Below the pieces are notes generated by a model. The model saw nothing but the letters and a program-made list of their open reading frames with translations. It was not told the DNA's origin and searched no databases. A program made the translations under genes and the position numbers. A stretch of 64,000 nucleotides of DNA, taken from the NCBI GenBank assembly GCA_964384915.1, contig CAYLMA010000017.1, positions 1 through 64,000 on the forward strand. The letters run 5' to 3'. This document shows, piece after piece, positions 1-8,959 of this stretch (position 1 is its first letter; every line of letters starts with the position of its first letter). The stretch comes from Sulfurimicrobium sp964384915. GTDB taxonomy: Bacteria; Pseudomonadota; Gammaproteobacteria; Burkholderiales; Sulfuricellaceae.

Positions 1-140
1 AGAACGCCGCCCTGGTCGAGGAAGCCGCGGCCGCAGCAGAATCGCTGGAAGAACAAGCCAACAGCCTTTCCGAAGCAGTGAGCCCATTCAAGGTGGATAG
101 CGGCCGCCTTGGATCGACAGCCACCCGGCTATTAAATTAA
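1..140 (+). CDS. methyl-accepting chemotaxis protein, 3' end only
   Basis: An open frame entering from the left edge (frame starting at base 3) gives 45 residues and a TAA at 138-140. It contains NAALVEEAAAAAESLEEQA, the typical end of the coiled-coil signalling domain of chemoreceptors, followed by a short variable tail. The start and sensor domain lie outside the window. It lies 12 bases before cheR, so it is probably a receptor of the same chemotaxis operon. Identification rests on the short conserved tail and the context. Confidence 0.8.
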   Translation, partial: NAALVEEAAAAAESLEEQANSLSEAVSPFKVDSGRLGSTATRLLN

Positions 141-152
141 GAGCAATATCCA

Positions 153-998
153 ATGTCAACCAATGACCGCGAATTTCAGTTCACTGAGCAGGATTTTGAG
201 GCTGTGCGCAAGCTGATTTACAGCCATGCCGGCATTTCCCTTAATCCCAGCAAGAAGGACATGGTGTACAGCCGTCTGGCCCGGCGCCTGCGCGCCACCG
301 GCATCAATACTTTCCGCGACTACCTGAAACTACTTGAAAGCAATAATGAAACCGAATGGCAGGCCTTTACCAATGCCCTGACCACCAACCTCACCTCGTT
401 TTTCCGCGAGCAGCACCACTTTCCCATCCTGGCCGAGCATGCACGCAAGCACAAAGGCCGCCATCCGCTCAATTTATGGTGTTCGGCCGCTTCTACAGGC
501 GAAGAGCCCTACTCCATGGCAATGACCATGGTCGAGGCGTTCAACTCCTATACCCCGCCGGTAAATATCATCGCCACCGACCTGGATACCAACGTACTGG
601 CCAAAGCCGAGGCAGGCGTGTATGCCATGGAGCGGCTGGAAAAGGTGTCGTCGGACAAGGTCAAGCGTTTCTTCCTAAAGGGTACCGGCCAGCAGGAAGG
701 TTATGCACGGATACGTCCTGAACTGCGCAACATGATCACTTTCCGCCAGATCAACCTGCTCGATAACAACTGGCCGCTCCGCCCGCCGTTTGATGCCATT
801 TTCTGTCGCAATGTCATGATCTACTTCGACAAAGCCACCCAGCACTCCATCCTGGAAAAATTCATACCCTTGCTGCGCCCGGACGGGCTGCTCTTTGCCG
901 GCCATTCGGAAAGCTTTCACCACGCGGCGGACCTGTTCAAGCTGATCGGCAACACCGTGTACCAGGTTGCCGACAAGACCAGGGCGCACCATGGCTGA
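153..998 (+). CDS. cheR: chemotaxis protein methyltransferase CheR
   Basis: CheR transfers methyl groups from S-adenosylmethionine to glutamates of chemoreceptors in sensory adaptation. The 281-residue protein has the helical N-terminal CheR domain (about 12-65), the TNLTSFFRE segment (78-86), the SAM-binding motif CSAASTGEEPYS (110-121), the acidic ATDLD loop (141-145) and FCRNVMIYFD (217-226). Length is normal for the family and there is no added tetratricopeptide domain. It follows a chemoreceptor gene and overlaps cheD by 8 bases, which points to one transcript and translational coupling. Confidence 0.96.
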   Translation: MSTNDREFQFTEQDFEAVRKLIYSHAGISLNPSKKDMVYSRLARRLRATGINTFRDYLKLLESNNETEWQAFTNALTTNLTSFFREQHHFPILAEHARKHKGRHPLNLWCSAASTGEEPYSMAMTMVEAFNSYTPPVNIIATDLDTNVLAKAEAGVYAMERLEKVSSDKVKRFFLKGTGQQEGYARIRPELRNMITFRQINLLDNNWPLRPPFDAIFCRNVMIYFDKATQHSILEKFIPLLRPDGLLFAGHSESFHHAADLFKLIGNTVYQVADKTRAHHG

Positions 999-1605
999 GC
1001 ATGGGTATGAGGAAATCCTCGCACCCAATCATTATTTTGACCGCAACTTCGATATGCAGGCGGCAAAAATACTGCCGGGCGAGTATTACACCACCGGGCG
1101 CGATATGCTGCTGGTCACGGTGCTGGGCTCCTGCGTGGCGGCCTGCGTGCGTGACCGGGTAAGCGGCATTGGCGGCATGAACCACTTCATGCTCCCGGAT
1201 AGCGGCCAGGATCAGGCCAATCCCCTGAGCACCTCGGCTCGCTACGGCACCTATGCGATGGAAATCCTCCTCAACCAGTTGCTCAAAATGGGCGCCAAGC
1301 GCGCCAATCTTGAAGCCAAGGTGTTCGGTGGAGGAAACGTGCTGCGAGGGTTTGTGGTGGCCAATGTCGGCGAGCGCAACGCAAAATTCGTGCTCGATTT
1401 TCTGGAAATGGAAAAAATCAAGGTGGTGGCGCAGGATATGCTCGACATCTACCCACGCAAGGTTTACTTCTTCCCTAAAACGGGCAAGGTGCTGGTCAAA
1501 AAGCTGCGCCGTGTCCACAATGACACGATTGTGGAGCGGGAAAAGGAATACAGCACCCGCCTGCAATACTCCAAGATGGAAGGCGATGTGGAATTTTTTA
1601 CGTGA
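991..1605 (+). CDS. cheD: chemoreceptor glutamine deamidase CheD
   Basis: CheD deamidates glutamines of chemoreceptors and in some bacteria binds CheC or CheY. I choose the ATG at 991 (205 residues). It overlaps the cheR stop by 8 bases, whereas the in-frame TTG at 967 adds only eight unconserved residues. The GSC motif gives nucleophile Cys48 and the NHFMLP motif gives His65. Their 17-residue spacing is that of the Cys27/His44 pair of Thermotoga CheD. cheR-cheD-cheB order is common in betaproteobacteria. Confidence 0.94.
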   Translation: MAEHGYEEILAPNHYFDRNFDMQAAKILPGEYYTTGRDMLLVTVLGSCVAACVRDRVSGIGGMNHFMLPDSGQDQANPLSTSARYGTYAMEILLNQLLKMGAKRANLEAKVFGGGNVLRGFVVANVGERNAKFVLDFLEMEKIKVVAQDMLDIYPRKVYFFPKTGKVLVKKLRRVHNDTIVEREKEYSTRLQYSKMEGDVEFFT

Positions 1606-1650
1606 AATCCTTATTTCTGATGGCCGGGCACTGAAAGCCGATATATAAAA

Positions 1651-2742
1651 ATGGGAAAAATCAAAGTTCTGGTTGTTGACGACTCTGCCCTGATCCGCAA
1701 CCTGTTGAAGGAAATCATCAACAGCCAGCCCGATATGGAGGTTGTCGGCGCTGCGCCCGACCCGCTGGTGGCGCGCGAGCTGATCAAGCAACTCAATCCG
1801 GATGTGCTGACGCTAGACGTGGAAATGCCCAAGATGGACGGGCTCAATTTCCTGGAGAAGCTGATGCGGCTGCGGCCAATGCCGGTGGTGATGATTTCTT
1901 CGCTCACCGAACGCGGGTCAGATGTGACCTTCCGGGCCCTGGAGCTAGGCGCGGTGGATTTTCTGACCAAGCCCAAGATGGGCATCAGCCTCGGCCTGCA
2001 GGAATATTCGGACGACATCGCCGACAAAATCCGTGCCGCCGCCCGGGCTAAACTGCGCAAGACTCTACCCACTACCCAGGGCGCCCCTGTAGCGCCGCGG
2101 CTGAGTGCGGATGCAGTATTGCCATCGCTGGCGAATCCGATTGCTTCCACCGAGAAACTGATCATTCTTGGCGCCTCGACCGGCGGAACGGAAGCGATCA
2201 AGGAATTTCTAATCAGACTGCCTCCCGATTGCCCCGGCATCCTGATTGCCCAGCATATGCCGGAGGCTTTCACGCTCTCCTTTGCCAACCGCCTCGACAG
2301 CCTGTGCAAGATATCGGTCAAGGAAGCACAGAACGGAGACCGCGTGCTGCCCGGCCATGCCTACATAGCACCGGGCCACTCCCACCTGTTGCTGAAACGC
2401 AGCGGCGCCAATTACGTGTGCGAGCTCAACCAGGGGCCGCTGGTCAACCGCCACCGCCCGTCGGTGGATGTACTGTTCCGTTCCGCCGCCAACTGCGCCG
2501 GCAAGAACGCCATTGGCGTGATTCTTACCGGCATGGGCAAGGATGGCGCTGCCGGCATGCTGGAAATGAAACAGGCCGGCTCATACAATTTTGCTCAGGA
2601 TGAGGCCACTTGCGTGGTATTCGGCATGCCGAAGGAAGCCATCAGCTTGGGCGGAGTGGATGAAGTAGCGCCACTGCAGGAGATGGCATCCAGAGTCATG
2701 AAGCACTTGGCCAGCCTGGGAACGCGAGCATTCAGGGTATAA
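1651..2742 (+). CDS. cheB: chemotaxis response regulator methylesterase CheB
   Basis: CheB removes methyl groups (and can deamidate glutamines) on chemoreceptors once phosphorylated by CheA. The 363-residue protein has an N-terminal receiver domain with acidic residues D10/D11 and phosphoacceptor Asp56 in LDVEMPKMDG. A linker (about 135-165) leads to the esterase domain with catalytic Ser176 (GASTGGTEAI), His202 (AQHMPEAF) and Asp298 (GMGKDGAAGM). All three catalytic residues are present. It starts 45 bases after cheD. Confidence 0.96.
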   Translation: MGKIKVLVVDDSALIRNLLKEIINSQPDMEVVGAAPDPLVARELIKQLNPDVLTLDVEMPKMDGLNFLEKLMRLRPMPVVMISSLTERGSDVTFRALELGAVDFLTKPKMGISLGLQEYSDDIADKIRAAARAKLRKTLPTTQGAPVAPRLSADAVLPSLANPIASTEKLIILGASTGGTEAIKEFLIRLPPDCPGILIAQHMPEAFTLSFANRLDSLCKISVKEAQNGDRVLPGHAYIAPGHSHLLLKRSGANYVCELNQGPLVNRHRPSVDVLFRSAANCAGKNAIGVILTGMGKDGAAGMLEMKQAGSYNFAQDEATCVVFGMPKEAISLGGVDEVAPLQEMASRVMKHLASLGTRAFRV

Positions 2743-2766
2743 ACGTCAATAATTTAGGGGACAACC

Positions 2767-3081
2767 ATGACCACCATACAAATCAAAACCTCAATGGAAG
2801 ACAACAAGGCGAAAATTACAATGAATGGGCGCTTCGATTTCATTTCGCACCGCCAGTTTCGCGATGCTTACGATGAAATCCTGCAGCATCCGGAAGCCAG
2901 GGAAATCGAAATTGACCTCGGTGGCGTGGATTATCTCGATAGTTCCGCGCTGGGCATGCTGTTGTTGTTGCGTGAAAAAATCAGCGGCACCAACAAATCC
3001 ATGGCCCTCACCAACTGCCGTGGCGTAGTGCAGCAGGTGCTGGAAGTGGCAAACTTCAACAAGCTATTCACCATTCGTTAG
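2767..3081 (+). CDS. STAS-domain anti-sigma factor antagonist (HsbA/SpoIIAA type)
   Basis: This 104-residue single STAS domain protein resembles anti-anti-sigma factors, which are switched by serine phosphorylation. The signature VDYLDSSALGML has the probable phosphorylation site at Ser60. GGGGACA upstream is a good ribosome-binding site. The next gene encodes a receiver/phosphatase/kinase protein that would be its natural partner, as in the Pseudomonas aeruginosa HsbA/HsbR pair. The partner assignment is inferred from order and domains. No flagellar or sigma-factor gene is visible here to show the final target. Confidence 0.88.
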   Translation: MTTIQIKTSMEDNKAKITMNGRFDFISHRQFRDAYDEILQHPEAREIEIDLGGVDYLDSSALGMLLLLREKISGTNKSMALTNCRGVVQQVLEVANFNKLFTIR

Positions 3082-3137
3082 CATTTTCCCCATAGGCCCG
3101 CATTCAGCCGATCCACCTCAGCCCTCGCTACCTGTTC

Positions 3138-4841
3138 ATGTCGAAAAATCTCAAGATCCTGGTCGTAGATGACACCGAACCGAATTTGCTGCTGGTAAGC
3201 AAGTTCATCAACAAACTCGGCCATCAGACCACGCTGGCCCGCAATGGCCTGGAAGCCGTGCATAAATTCCAGGACGAGTCACCCGACCTGGTCCTGATGG
3301 ACGTCATGATGCCGGTGATGGACGGTTACGAGGCCACCGCCAGAATTCGCGAATTGTCCCCACATAAATGGGTGCCGATCATGTTTCTCTCCGCCAAATC
3401 CCAGGACGTGGATCATGTCAGGGGCCTCCAGGTTGGCGGCGACGACTACATCACCAAACCGGTCAATCTGGTGATTCTTGAAGCCAGGATCAAGGCCGTC
3501 AGCCGCATCGCCGAAATGCAGCGCAAAATCGTGGAAAACAGCGAAGAACTGGAGCGCTACCGGGACAATAACGAACACGAAGTGCAACTGGCCAAGCACC
3601 TGATCGAGAAGATTACCCATTACGACAATTACAATCATAGTTCGATCCGCCTCTGGAACAAGCCGGCGCAACATTTCAGTGGCGATATTTTCCTCGTAGC
3701 GCTTACCCCGGCGGACGATATTCACTTCCTCCTCGCCGATGGCACCGGCCACGGCCTCTCCGCCGCCCTGAACGTGATCCCTCTGGTAGAAGTGTTCTAT
3801 AGCATGACCTCCAAGGGCTTTGCCATCTCATCCATCGCCCATGAGCTCAATCGCAAGATCAAGCAATTGATGCCCACTGACCGCTTTGTCGCCGCAACCC
3901 TGGTGTCGCTCAACTTCAGCGAACGGATTCTGCATATCTGGAATGGCGGCAATCCTCCCGCCCTGTTCGTGGATAAAGCGGGAAAGGTTCAGCGCAGCTG
4001 GAAATCCGCCCATCCGGCCTTGGGGATTTTCGATGACACAGAATTCGACGCCACTACCGAAGCCTTTCAGTGGAATGAGCCGGGCCAGTTGTACATGTGC
4101 TCTGACGGACTGCTTGAGGCGCAAAACGAAGCGGGGGAACAGTTTGGCCTGGCTCGCCTGGAGCAGGCTCTTGCCGCCACACCCTTGGAACAGCGCTTCG
4201 AACATCTGGTTCAAGCGATTGAGCTCCACATGGATGGAATTGCCGCCCATGATGACGTTTCGCTCGCCGCCCTGTTCTGCCCCGTCAGCGCTTCTGACGA
4301 ATCCGCTCCGGCTGTAAGCTCGGCGCAGACCGCTGACACGTCAGACATATGCCCTTGCCGCTGGAAAGTGGGCGTGCGCCTTACCGCCGAGGAACTGAAG
4401 AAGATCGACGTGGTGCCGATGCTGCTGGGGTGGATGGATCAATTGCATCTTCACCCCGCCCATCGCGGGCAAATATTCCTGATTTTTACCGAGCTGTTTA
4501 ACAATGCTCTGGACCATGGCATCCTGGATCTGGATTCGGCCCTGAAATTTACGGAAGATGGCTTTGAGCTCTACTTCGAAACACGACGACAGCGTCTCGC
4601 CAACTTGCAGCAGGGCATGCTGAATATTGAAGTGGAACGCCTGCGCCAGGAAAATCGCGAATTATTAAGGATTAACATTAAGGATAGTGGAAAAGGATAT
4701 GATTATAGAGGAATGTTTACTGGAGAAATCAGTAGCTTTCGTCCATATGGACGTGGTTTGGCCCTGGTAAAAAACCTTTGCTCCCAAATCGAGCATGCCG
4801 GCAATGGCAGCGAGATTACCGTTTATTACGCGCTGAATTGA
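3138..4841 (+). CDS. response regulator with PP2C (SpoIIE) phosphatase and HATPase anti-sigma kinase domains (HsbR-like)
   Basis: Three output-relevant domains occur in 567 residues. There is a receiver (about 6-122) with phosphoacceptor Asp55 in LMDVMMPVMDGYEA and TKPVN near 107. A linker helix leads to a SpoIIE-type PP2C phosphatase (about 180-385; SGDIF and ADGTGHGLSAAL supply metal-binding acids). A C-terminal GHKL/HATPase domain of the RsbW kind (about 420-565) has N box FTELFNNALDHG, DSGKGYDY and GRGLALVKN. The protein could both phosphorylate and dephosphorylate the STAS protein encoded 56 bases upstream, with the receiver selecting the activity. This is the architecture described for P. 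aeruginosa HsbR. The function is inferred from the family. Confidence 0.9.
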   Translation: MSKNLKILVVDDTEPNLLLVSKFINKLGHQTTLARNGLEAVHKFQDESPDLVLMDVMMPVMDGYEATARIRELSPHKWVPIMFLSAKSQDVDHVRGLQVGGDDYITKPVNLVILEARIKAVSRIAEMQRKIVENSEELERYRDNNEHEVQLAKHLIEKITHYDNYNHSSIRLWNKPAQHFSGDIFLVALTPADDIHFLLADGTGHGLSAALNVIPLVEVFYSMTSKGFAISSIAHELNRKIKQLMPTDRFVAATLVSLNFSERILHIWNGGNPPALFVDKAGKVQRSWKSAHPALGIFDDTEFDATTEAFQWNEPGQLYMCSDGLLEAQNEAGEQFGLARLEQALAATPLEQRFEHLVQAIELHMDGIAAHDDVSLAALFCPVSASDESAPAVSSAQTADTSDICPCRWKVGVRLTAEELKKIDVVPMLLGWMDQLHLHPAHRGQIFLIFTELFNNALDHGILDLDSALKFTEDGFELYFETRRQRLANLQQGMLNIEVERLRQENRELLRINIKDSGKGYDYRGMFTGEISSFRPYGRGLALVKNLCSQIEHAGNGSEITVYYALN

Positions 4842-4848
4842 GCCGCGC

Positions 4849-6627
4849 ATGCATTCCCCAGGACATTCGGTGAACTGGGGCATCAAGGGGCGAGTTCTCT
4901 TTCTTGCCTTGGTGCCGGCGCTGATTATTGCCGCCGGCCTGACCCTTTATGACATTACCACCCGTCTGCGCGACATCGAACAGGCCCTGCATGAACGCGG
5001 ATTCGCGATTGCGCGTCAGCTTTCTCCCGCCAGCGAATTTGGCGTTTTTTCAGGTAATTACGACTTGCTCACCCGCCTGGCACAGAGCACATTACAGGAA
5101 GCCGATGTGACCGCAGTAGCCATTACCAACGCGGACGGCGGCATCCTGGCCACAAGCGGGCACTATCTTGCCTCCCCTGCTCTTGGAGGGATCAGCCCCA
5201 CCAAGCCAGGCGTCATCGAGCAGGCGGATACGCTGATATTCTCCGCGCCCATTTTCCAGAGCCAGACCGAAGTGGAGCGTTACCTGGACACCAGCCCACA
5301 AACCTCCGACCCTAGACATGAGGCCAGGGTGCTGGGGCATGTTATTGTCGAAATTTCGCGCTTACCCAGCATTGCAAGAAAGAACCAGCTTATTCTCAAC
5401 AGCCTGCTGATCACGCTGACCGGACTGGCCTTAGCCGCGCTGCTGGCGCTGCGCATGGCACGCCAGGTGAGCGGGCCCATCATGATGCTGGCGGGCGCCG
5501 TTGCCAGAATCGGCAAGGGTGATCTGTCCACTCGCATCCAAACAAATGCAACCGGAGAACTCGCCATTCTCGAACGCGGCGTCAACAACATGTCCATCGC
5601 GCTCAAGGCGGTGCAGGACGCCCAAGAAGAAAGACGGGCCATCCTTGCCACCGTGCTGGACAGCCTGGATGCCCTGGTTTACGTTGCCGACATGCAAAAT
5701 CATGAAATCCTGTTCCTGAACAAGTACGCCCAGGAGTCCTTCGGCAACGTGACCGGAAAAATCTGCTGGCAGGCGCTCCAGTCGAACCAGAGCGGCCCCT
5801 GCGCCTTCTGCACCAACGCCAAGCTGCTCAAACCCGACGGCACCCCCGGCGAACCCGTTATCTGGGAATTTCATAACGCCGCCAACCAGCACTGGTATCT
5901 GATTCAGGACAGCGCGATCAAATGGGTGGATGGGCGCATCGTGCGGCTGGAGATCGCCACCGACATCACCGAGAGCAAGCAGAATGAAAGACGGCTTCGC
6001 CAGCTAGAGCGGGAGATCATGGAAATCAGCGAGCGAGAGCGAGAACACATCGGCCATGAACTGCATGACGGCCTCGGCCAGCAATTGACCGGAATCGCCT
6101 TTCTGAGCAAGGCGCTAGCACAGAAACTTGCCGCCAAAAATCTGAAAGAGAGCGCTGATTGCACCCAGATTGTCACCCTGATCAACCAGGCCATCTCCGA
6201 AACCCGGCTGCTGGCTCGTGGCCTGCAGCCTGTCGAAATAGCGGAGCATGGACTCATGTCGGCACTGGAGGAACTCGCCGGAAATATCGAGAAAATGTAT
6301 TCCATAAGCTGCAAACTCACCACCAATACGCCGATTGCCTTGCGGGACAATGCAGCCGCAAACCATCTCTACCGCATCGCCCAGGAAGCGATCAGCAACG
6401 CGGTCAAGCATGGGCATGCCATGCATATTTCAATTGAGCTGTCCGCGCCCCGAGGTAGAATACGGCTCAGCATTGGTGATGACGGCACTGGTTTCCTGAC
6501 CGATCTGACCCAAGGAGGTAACGGCATGGGGCTCCAGATCATGCGCTACCGTGCCAATATGATCGGCGCCAAGCTGGAGATTGAAAGCAAACCAGGAAAT
6601 GGGACACTTATCACGGCTTCTCTCTAA
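4849..6627 (+). CDS. membrane NarL-family sensor histidine kinase with HAMP and PAS domains
   Basis: This 592-residue kinase has a transmembrane helix near residues 10-32, a periplasmic sensor of about 145 residues and a second helix near 181-203. A HAMP domain, a PAS-like domain and a coiled coil follow. The dimerisation domain is of the HisKA_3 type, with phospho-His in GHELHDGLGQQLTG. A HATPase domain ends the protein (IAQEAISNAVKHG, GDDGTGF, GNGMGLQIMRYRA). The PAS region contains KICWQAL and GPCAFC, a Cys-rich pattern found in a subset of PAS domains that may bind metal or sense redox. It lies 7 bases after the HsbR-like gene and is paired with the response regulator that follows. The signal is unknown. 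Confidence 0.92.
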   Translation: MHSPGHSVNWGIKGRVLFLALVPALIIAAGLTLYDITTRLRDIEQALHERGFAIARQLSPASEFGVFSGNYDLLTRLAQSTLQEADVTAVAITNADGGILATSGHYLASPALGGISPTKPGVIEQADTLIFSAPIFQSQTEVERYLDTSPQTSDPRHEARVLGHVIVEISRLPSIARKNQLILNSLLITLTGLALAALLALRMARQVSGPIMMLAGAVARIGKGDLSTRIQTNATGELAILERGVNNMSIALKAVQDAQEERRAILATVLDSLDALVYVADMQNHEILFLNKYAQESFGNVTGKICWQALQSNQSGPCAFCTNAKLLKPDGTPGEPVIWEFHNAANQHWYLIQDSAIKWVDGRIVRLEIATDITESKQNERRLRQLEREIMEISEREREHIGHELHDGLGQQLTGIAFLSKALAQKLAAKNLKESADCTQIVTLINQAISETRLLARGLQPVEIAEHGLMSALEELAGNIEKMYSISCKLTTNTPIALRDNAAANHLYRIAQEAISNAVKHGHAMHISIELSAPRGRIRLSIGDDGTGFLTDLTQGGNGMGLQIMRYRANMIGAKLEIESKPGNGTLITASL

Positions 6628-6637
6628 AGGAAACAGC

Positions 6638-7300
6638 ATGCAGCAAAAGCGCAGAGTCGCCATCGTCGACGACCATCCGATTGTGCGACAGGGCATTTCC
6701 CAGTTGATCGACCAGGAAGATGATCTGGTCACCTGCTGCCAGGCCAGTGGCGCGCAGGAAGCCATCGAAATAATGGCTCGATGCATACCGGATATCCTGC
6801 TGGTTGATATTTCCCTGGATGGCATATCCGGCATAGAACTGATCAAAATGCTCAGGCAGCACAAGATCAAGGTTCCGGTACTGATTATTTCCATGCACGA
6901 CGAATCGCTTTACGCCGAACGCGCACTGCGCTCCGGAGCAAAAGGCTATGTCATGAAGCAGGAAGCCACGGAAAAAGTCCTGACCGCGATAAGGCAAGTC
7001 CTGCGCGGCGAGATCTATCTGAGTGAACGCTTGCAGGGGAAAATCCTGCAAAGGGTCATTAATGGCGATGAAGGCGGGCTTTCCGCCATTGATTTGCTGA
7101 GCGACCGGGAGCTGGAAGTTTTCCGCCTCATTGGCCGCGGTTACTCCACCAGCGACATTGGCCGCGAACTGAAACGCAGTGTTAAAACAGTGGAGACTCA
7201 CCGCGCACATCTCAAGGACAAGCTGGGTCTAAAAAATGCCGCCGAACTGACCCACTTTGCTGTGCAGTGGATCGAGCAGGAAAAATCCAATTCGAATTAG
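6638..7300 (+). CDS. NarL/FixJ-family response regulator
   Basis: This 220-residue regulator has a receiver domain (D11/D12, phosphoacceptor Asp57 in LLVDISL, TEKV region near 110) and a C-terminal LuxR helix-turn-helix (about 150-210: LSDRELEVFRLIGRGYST, VKTVETHRAHLK). I choose ATG 6638 because AAAGGA lies 7-12 bases upstream and the protein then starts right at the receiver (MQQKRRVAIVDDH). A longer reading would overlap the kinase gene. It is the cognate partner of the preceding kinase by position. Targets are not visible. Confidence 0.94.
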   Translation: MQQKRRVAIVDDHPIVRQGISQLIDQEDDLVTCCQASGAQEAIEIMARCIPDILLVDISLDGISGIELIKMLRQHKIKVPVLIISMHDESLYAERALRSGAKGYVMKQEATEKVLTAIRQVLRGEIYLSERLQGKILQRVINGDEGGLSAIDLLSDRELEVFRLIGRGYSTSDIGRELKRSVKTVETHRAHLKDKLGLKNAAELTHFAVQWIEQEKSNSN

Positions 7301-7519
7301 CCCATACATATCAAACACGAGGCATATGGAATGTGATTAATCTTCACCCATTGGCTGAAATATTTCGATCATCCGCACATGCCCCTTGGCTTGGCTGCTG
7401 TATACAGTTGAAGCCGCTCCTGCAATATCAGGGAAACCCCTAGCCTAAAACGCGCTTCGGCCCGATTCTCAATCGATCTGGTATAGCCATATCATAGTCG
7501 GCCCAACTATTGGTCAGCC

Positions 7520-8959
7520 ATGATGTTCAGGAAGATCGCACACTTTTTTGGACTCGATTCGTCAACTGTTTTGCATTTCCGGATGAGTTTATCGAATGCA
7601 GGCGGAATGGCATCCGACCTGGAGGGTGGCATCTTGACCCTCCCCACTGTCGGCAAGATACCTGAAAACGCACAGCAAACTGCTGCGCTGACAAAATCCC
7701 GTGAAACACCCGAAAATTACATGGACCTGGGTTTCATCCGCCGGGAACCGATCGCCACATGCGACAAGCAGGAAATTATCGGATATGAGCTGATGCTCAA
7801 CCACTCCAGCGAGCTTCTTGGCGGCAGAGCCAGCCCCATGTTGAACCGCATGCATGACGAATTGTTGTTGAAAAGCATTCTCGCACTGGAGATTTCACAA
7901 CTGATTGGCGATGAACTCGTTTTCATCCATATCTCTCCCGCCACGCTTGAGCATGGATTGTTAATGCAATTTAGCGGGCACAACGTGGTTCTAGCATTCC
8001 GTCCCGAAGTGGAAAATGCCGACAGGCAGATTACATGCTGCCGCGAACTGAAAAGCCATGGGTTACGCTTTTCCCTGGATAACTTCACTTACTCGCACGG
8101 GCTTTACCCATTGCTCGGCATGGCGGATTTCATTCGCTTCGACATACACCCCCACAGCCAGGCCGACCTTGGGCCGCAACTGGAAGCGATTCCGCGCCTG
8201 AGTGAAAAAACGCTGATCGCTAAAAACGTGTACACCGCGGAAGCTCTCAGAATCGCCACCCGGCTTTCGTTCCGCCATTATCAGGGCAGCCGACTGGAAC
8301 ACTACACTCAAGATATGGAACCGCTGATCAGCCGCTACCGGGCAGAAATCATCGTGCTCATGAACATGCTGGAAAATCGTACCGAAGCCACCGAGATCGA
8401 GGAAGCCCTGAAGCAGGATAGCGCCCTCGCCCTCCGCATCCTGCGCCAGATCAACTCACCCGCCAATGGATTGGAACAGGCAGTACATTCCATTTCAGAG
8501 GTGCTGGCCAGGTTTGGACATGACGCCCTGTATCGCTGGCTGAGCCTGCTGCTGTTCTGCCAGGATGCATCCCCGTGCCATCATGAGCGCACCTTGCTGG
8601 AAAATGCCCTGCTTCGCGGCCGTCTGACTGAACTGTTCGGCCAACACAAGTTGCCGGCAGAGGACAAGGCCGGTCTATTTGTTTCCGGCATTTTTTCATG
8701 CCTGGACACGCTGTTCGTAATGCCGCTGGAAAAGGCGCTCAGCCACTTCTCCATAAGCCCCTCCATGGGGAAGGCGTTATTGCGTCGCGACGGCCCCTAC
8801 GCACCGTTCCTCAAGCTCGCCATTGCCTGTGTGGAGCACGATCAGCCGAGTATTGAGCACCACGCCAGAATCAGCGGCATCAGCATCGAACAGGTCAACA
8901 CGATATACGTCAAGGCGCTGGTTTGGGCTCACGAGTTGCAGCAGGAGGCCGGGGATTAG
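7520..8959 (+). CDS. EAL-like/HDOD signalling protein, probably non-catalytic
   Basis: The first about 70 residues are unconserved. They are followed by a degenerate EAL-type domain (about 72-265; YELMLN replaces the catalytic E-A-L context and most metal-binding acids are absent). An HDOD domain follows (about 270-470). This EAL-HDOD arrangement is that of YuxH-like proteins, which act by protein contacts in two-component or c-di-GMP networks. The gene stands alone after a 219-bp spacer in which I see no other gene. Its stop overlaps that of nlpD by 4 bases (convergent). The start could also be the next ATG codon at 7523. A role in motility is only suggested by the chemotaxis neighbours. Confidence 0.85.
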   Translation: MMFRKIAHFFGLDSSTVLHFRMSLSNAGGMASDLEGGILTLPTVGKIPENAQQTAALTKSRETPENYMDLGFIRREPIATCDKQEIIGYELMLNHSSELLGGRASPMLNRMHDELLLKSILALEISQLIGDELVFIHISPATLEHGLLMQFSGHNVVLAFRPEVENADRQITCCRELKSHGLRFSLDNFTYSHGLYPLLGMADFIRFDIHPHSQADLGPQLEAIPRLSEKTLIAKNVYTAEALRIATRLSFRHYQGSRLEHYTQDMEPLISRYRAEIIVLMNMLENRTEATEIEEALKQDSALALRILRQINSPANGLEQAVHSISEVLARFGHDALYRWLSLLLFCQDASPCHHERTLLENALLRGRLTELFGQHKLPAEDKAGLFVSGIFSCLDTLFVMPLEKALSHFSISPSMGKALLRRDGPYAPFLKLAIACVEHDQPSIEHHARISGISIEQVNTIYVKALVWAHELQQEAGD

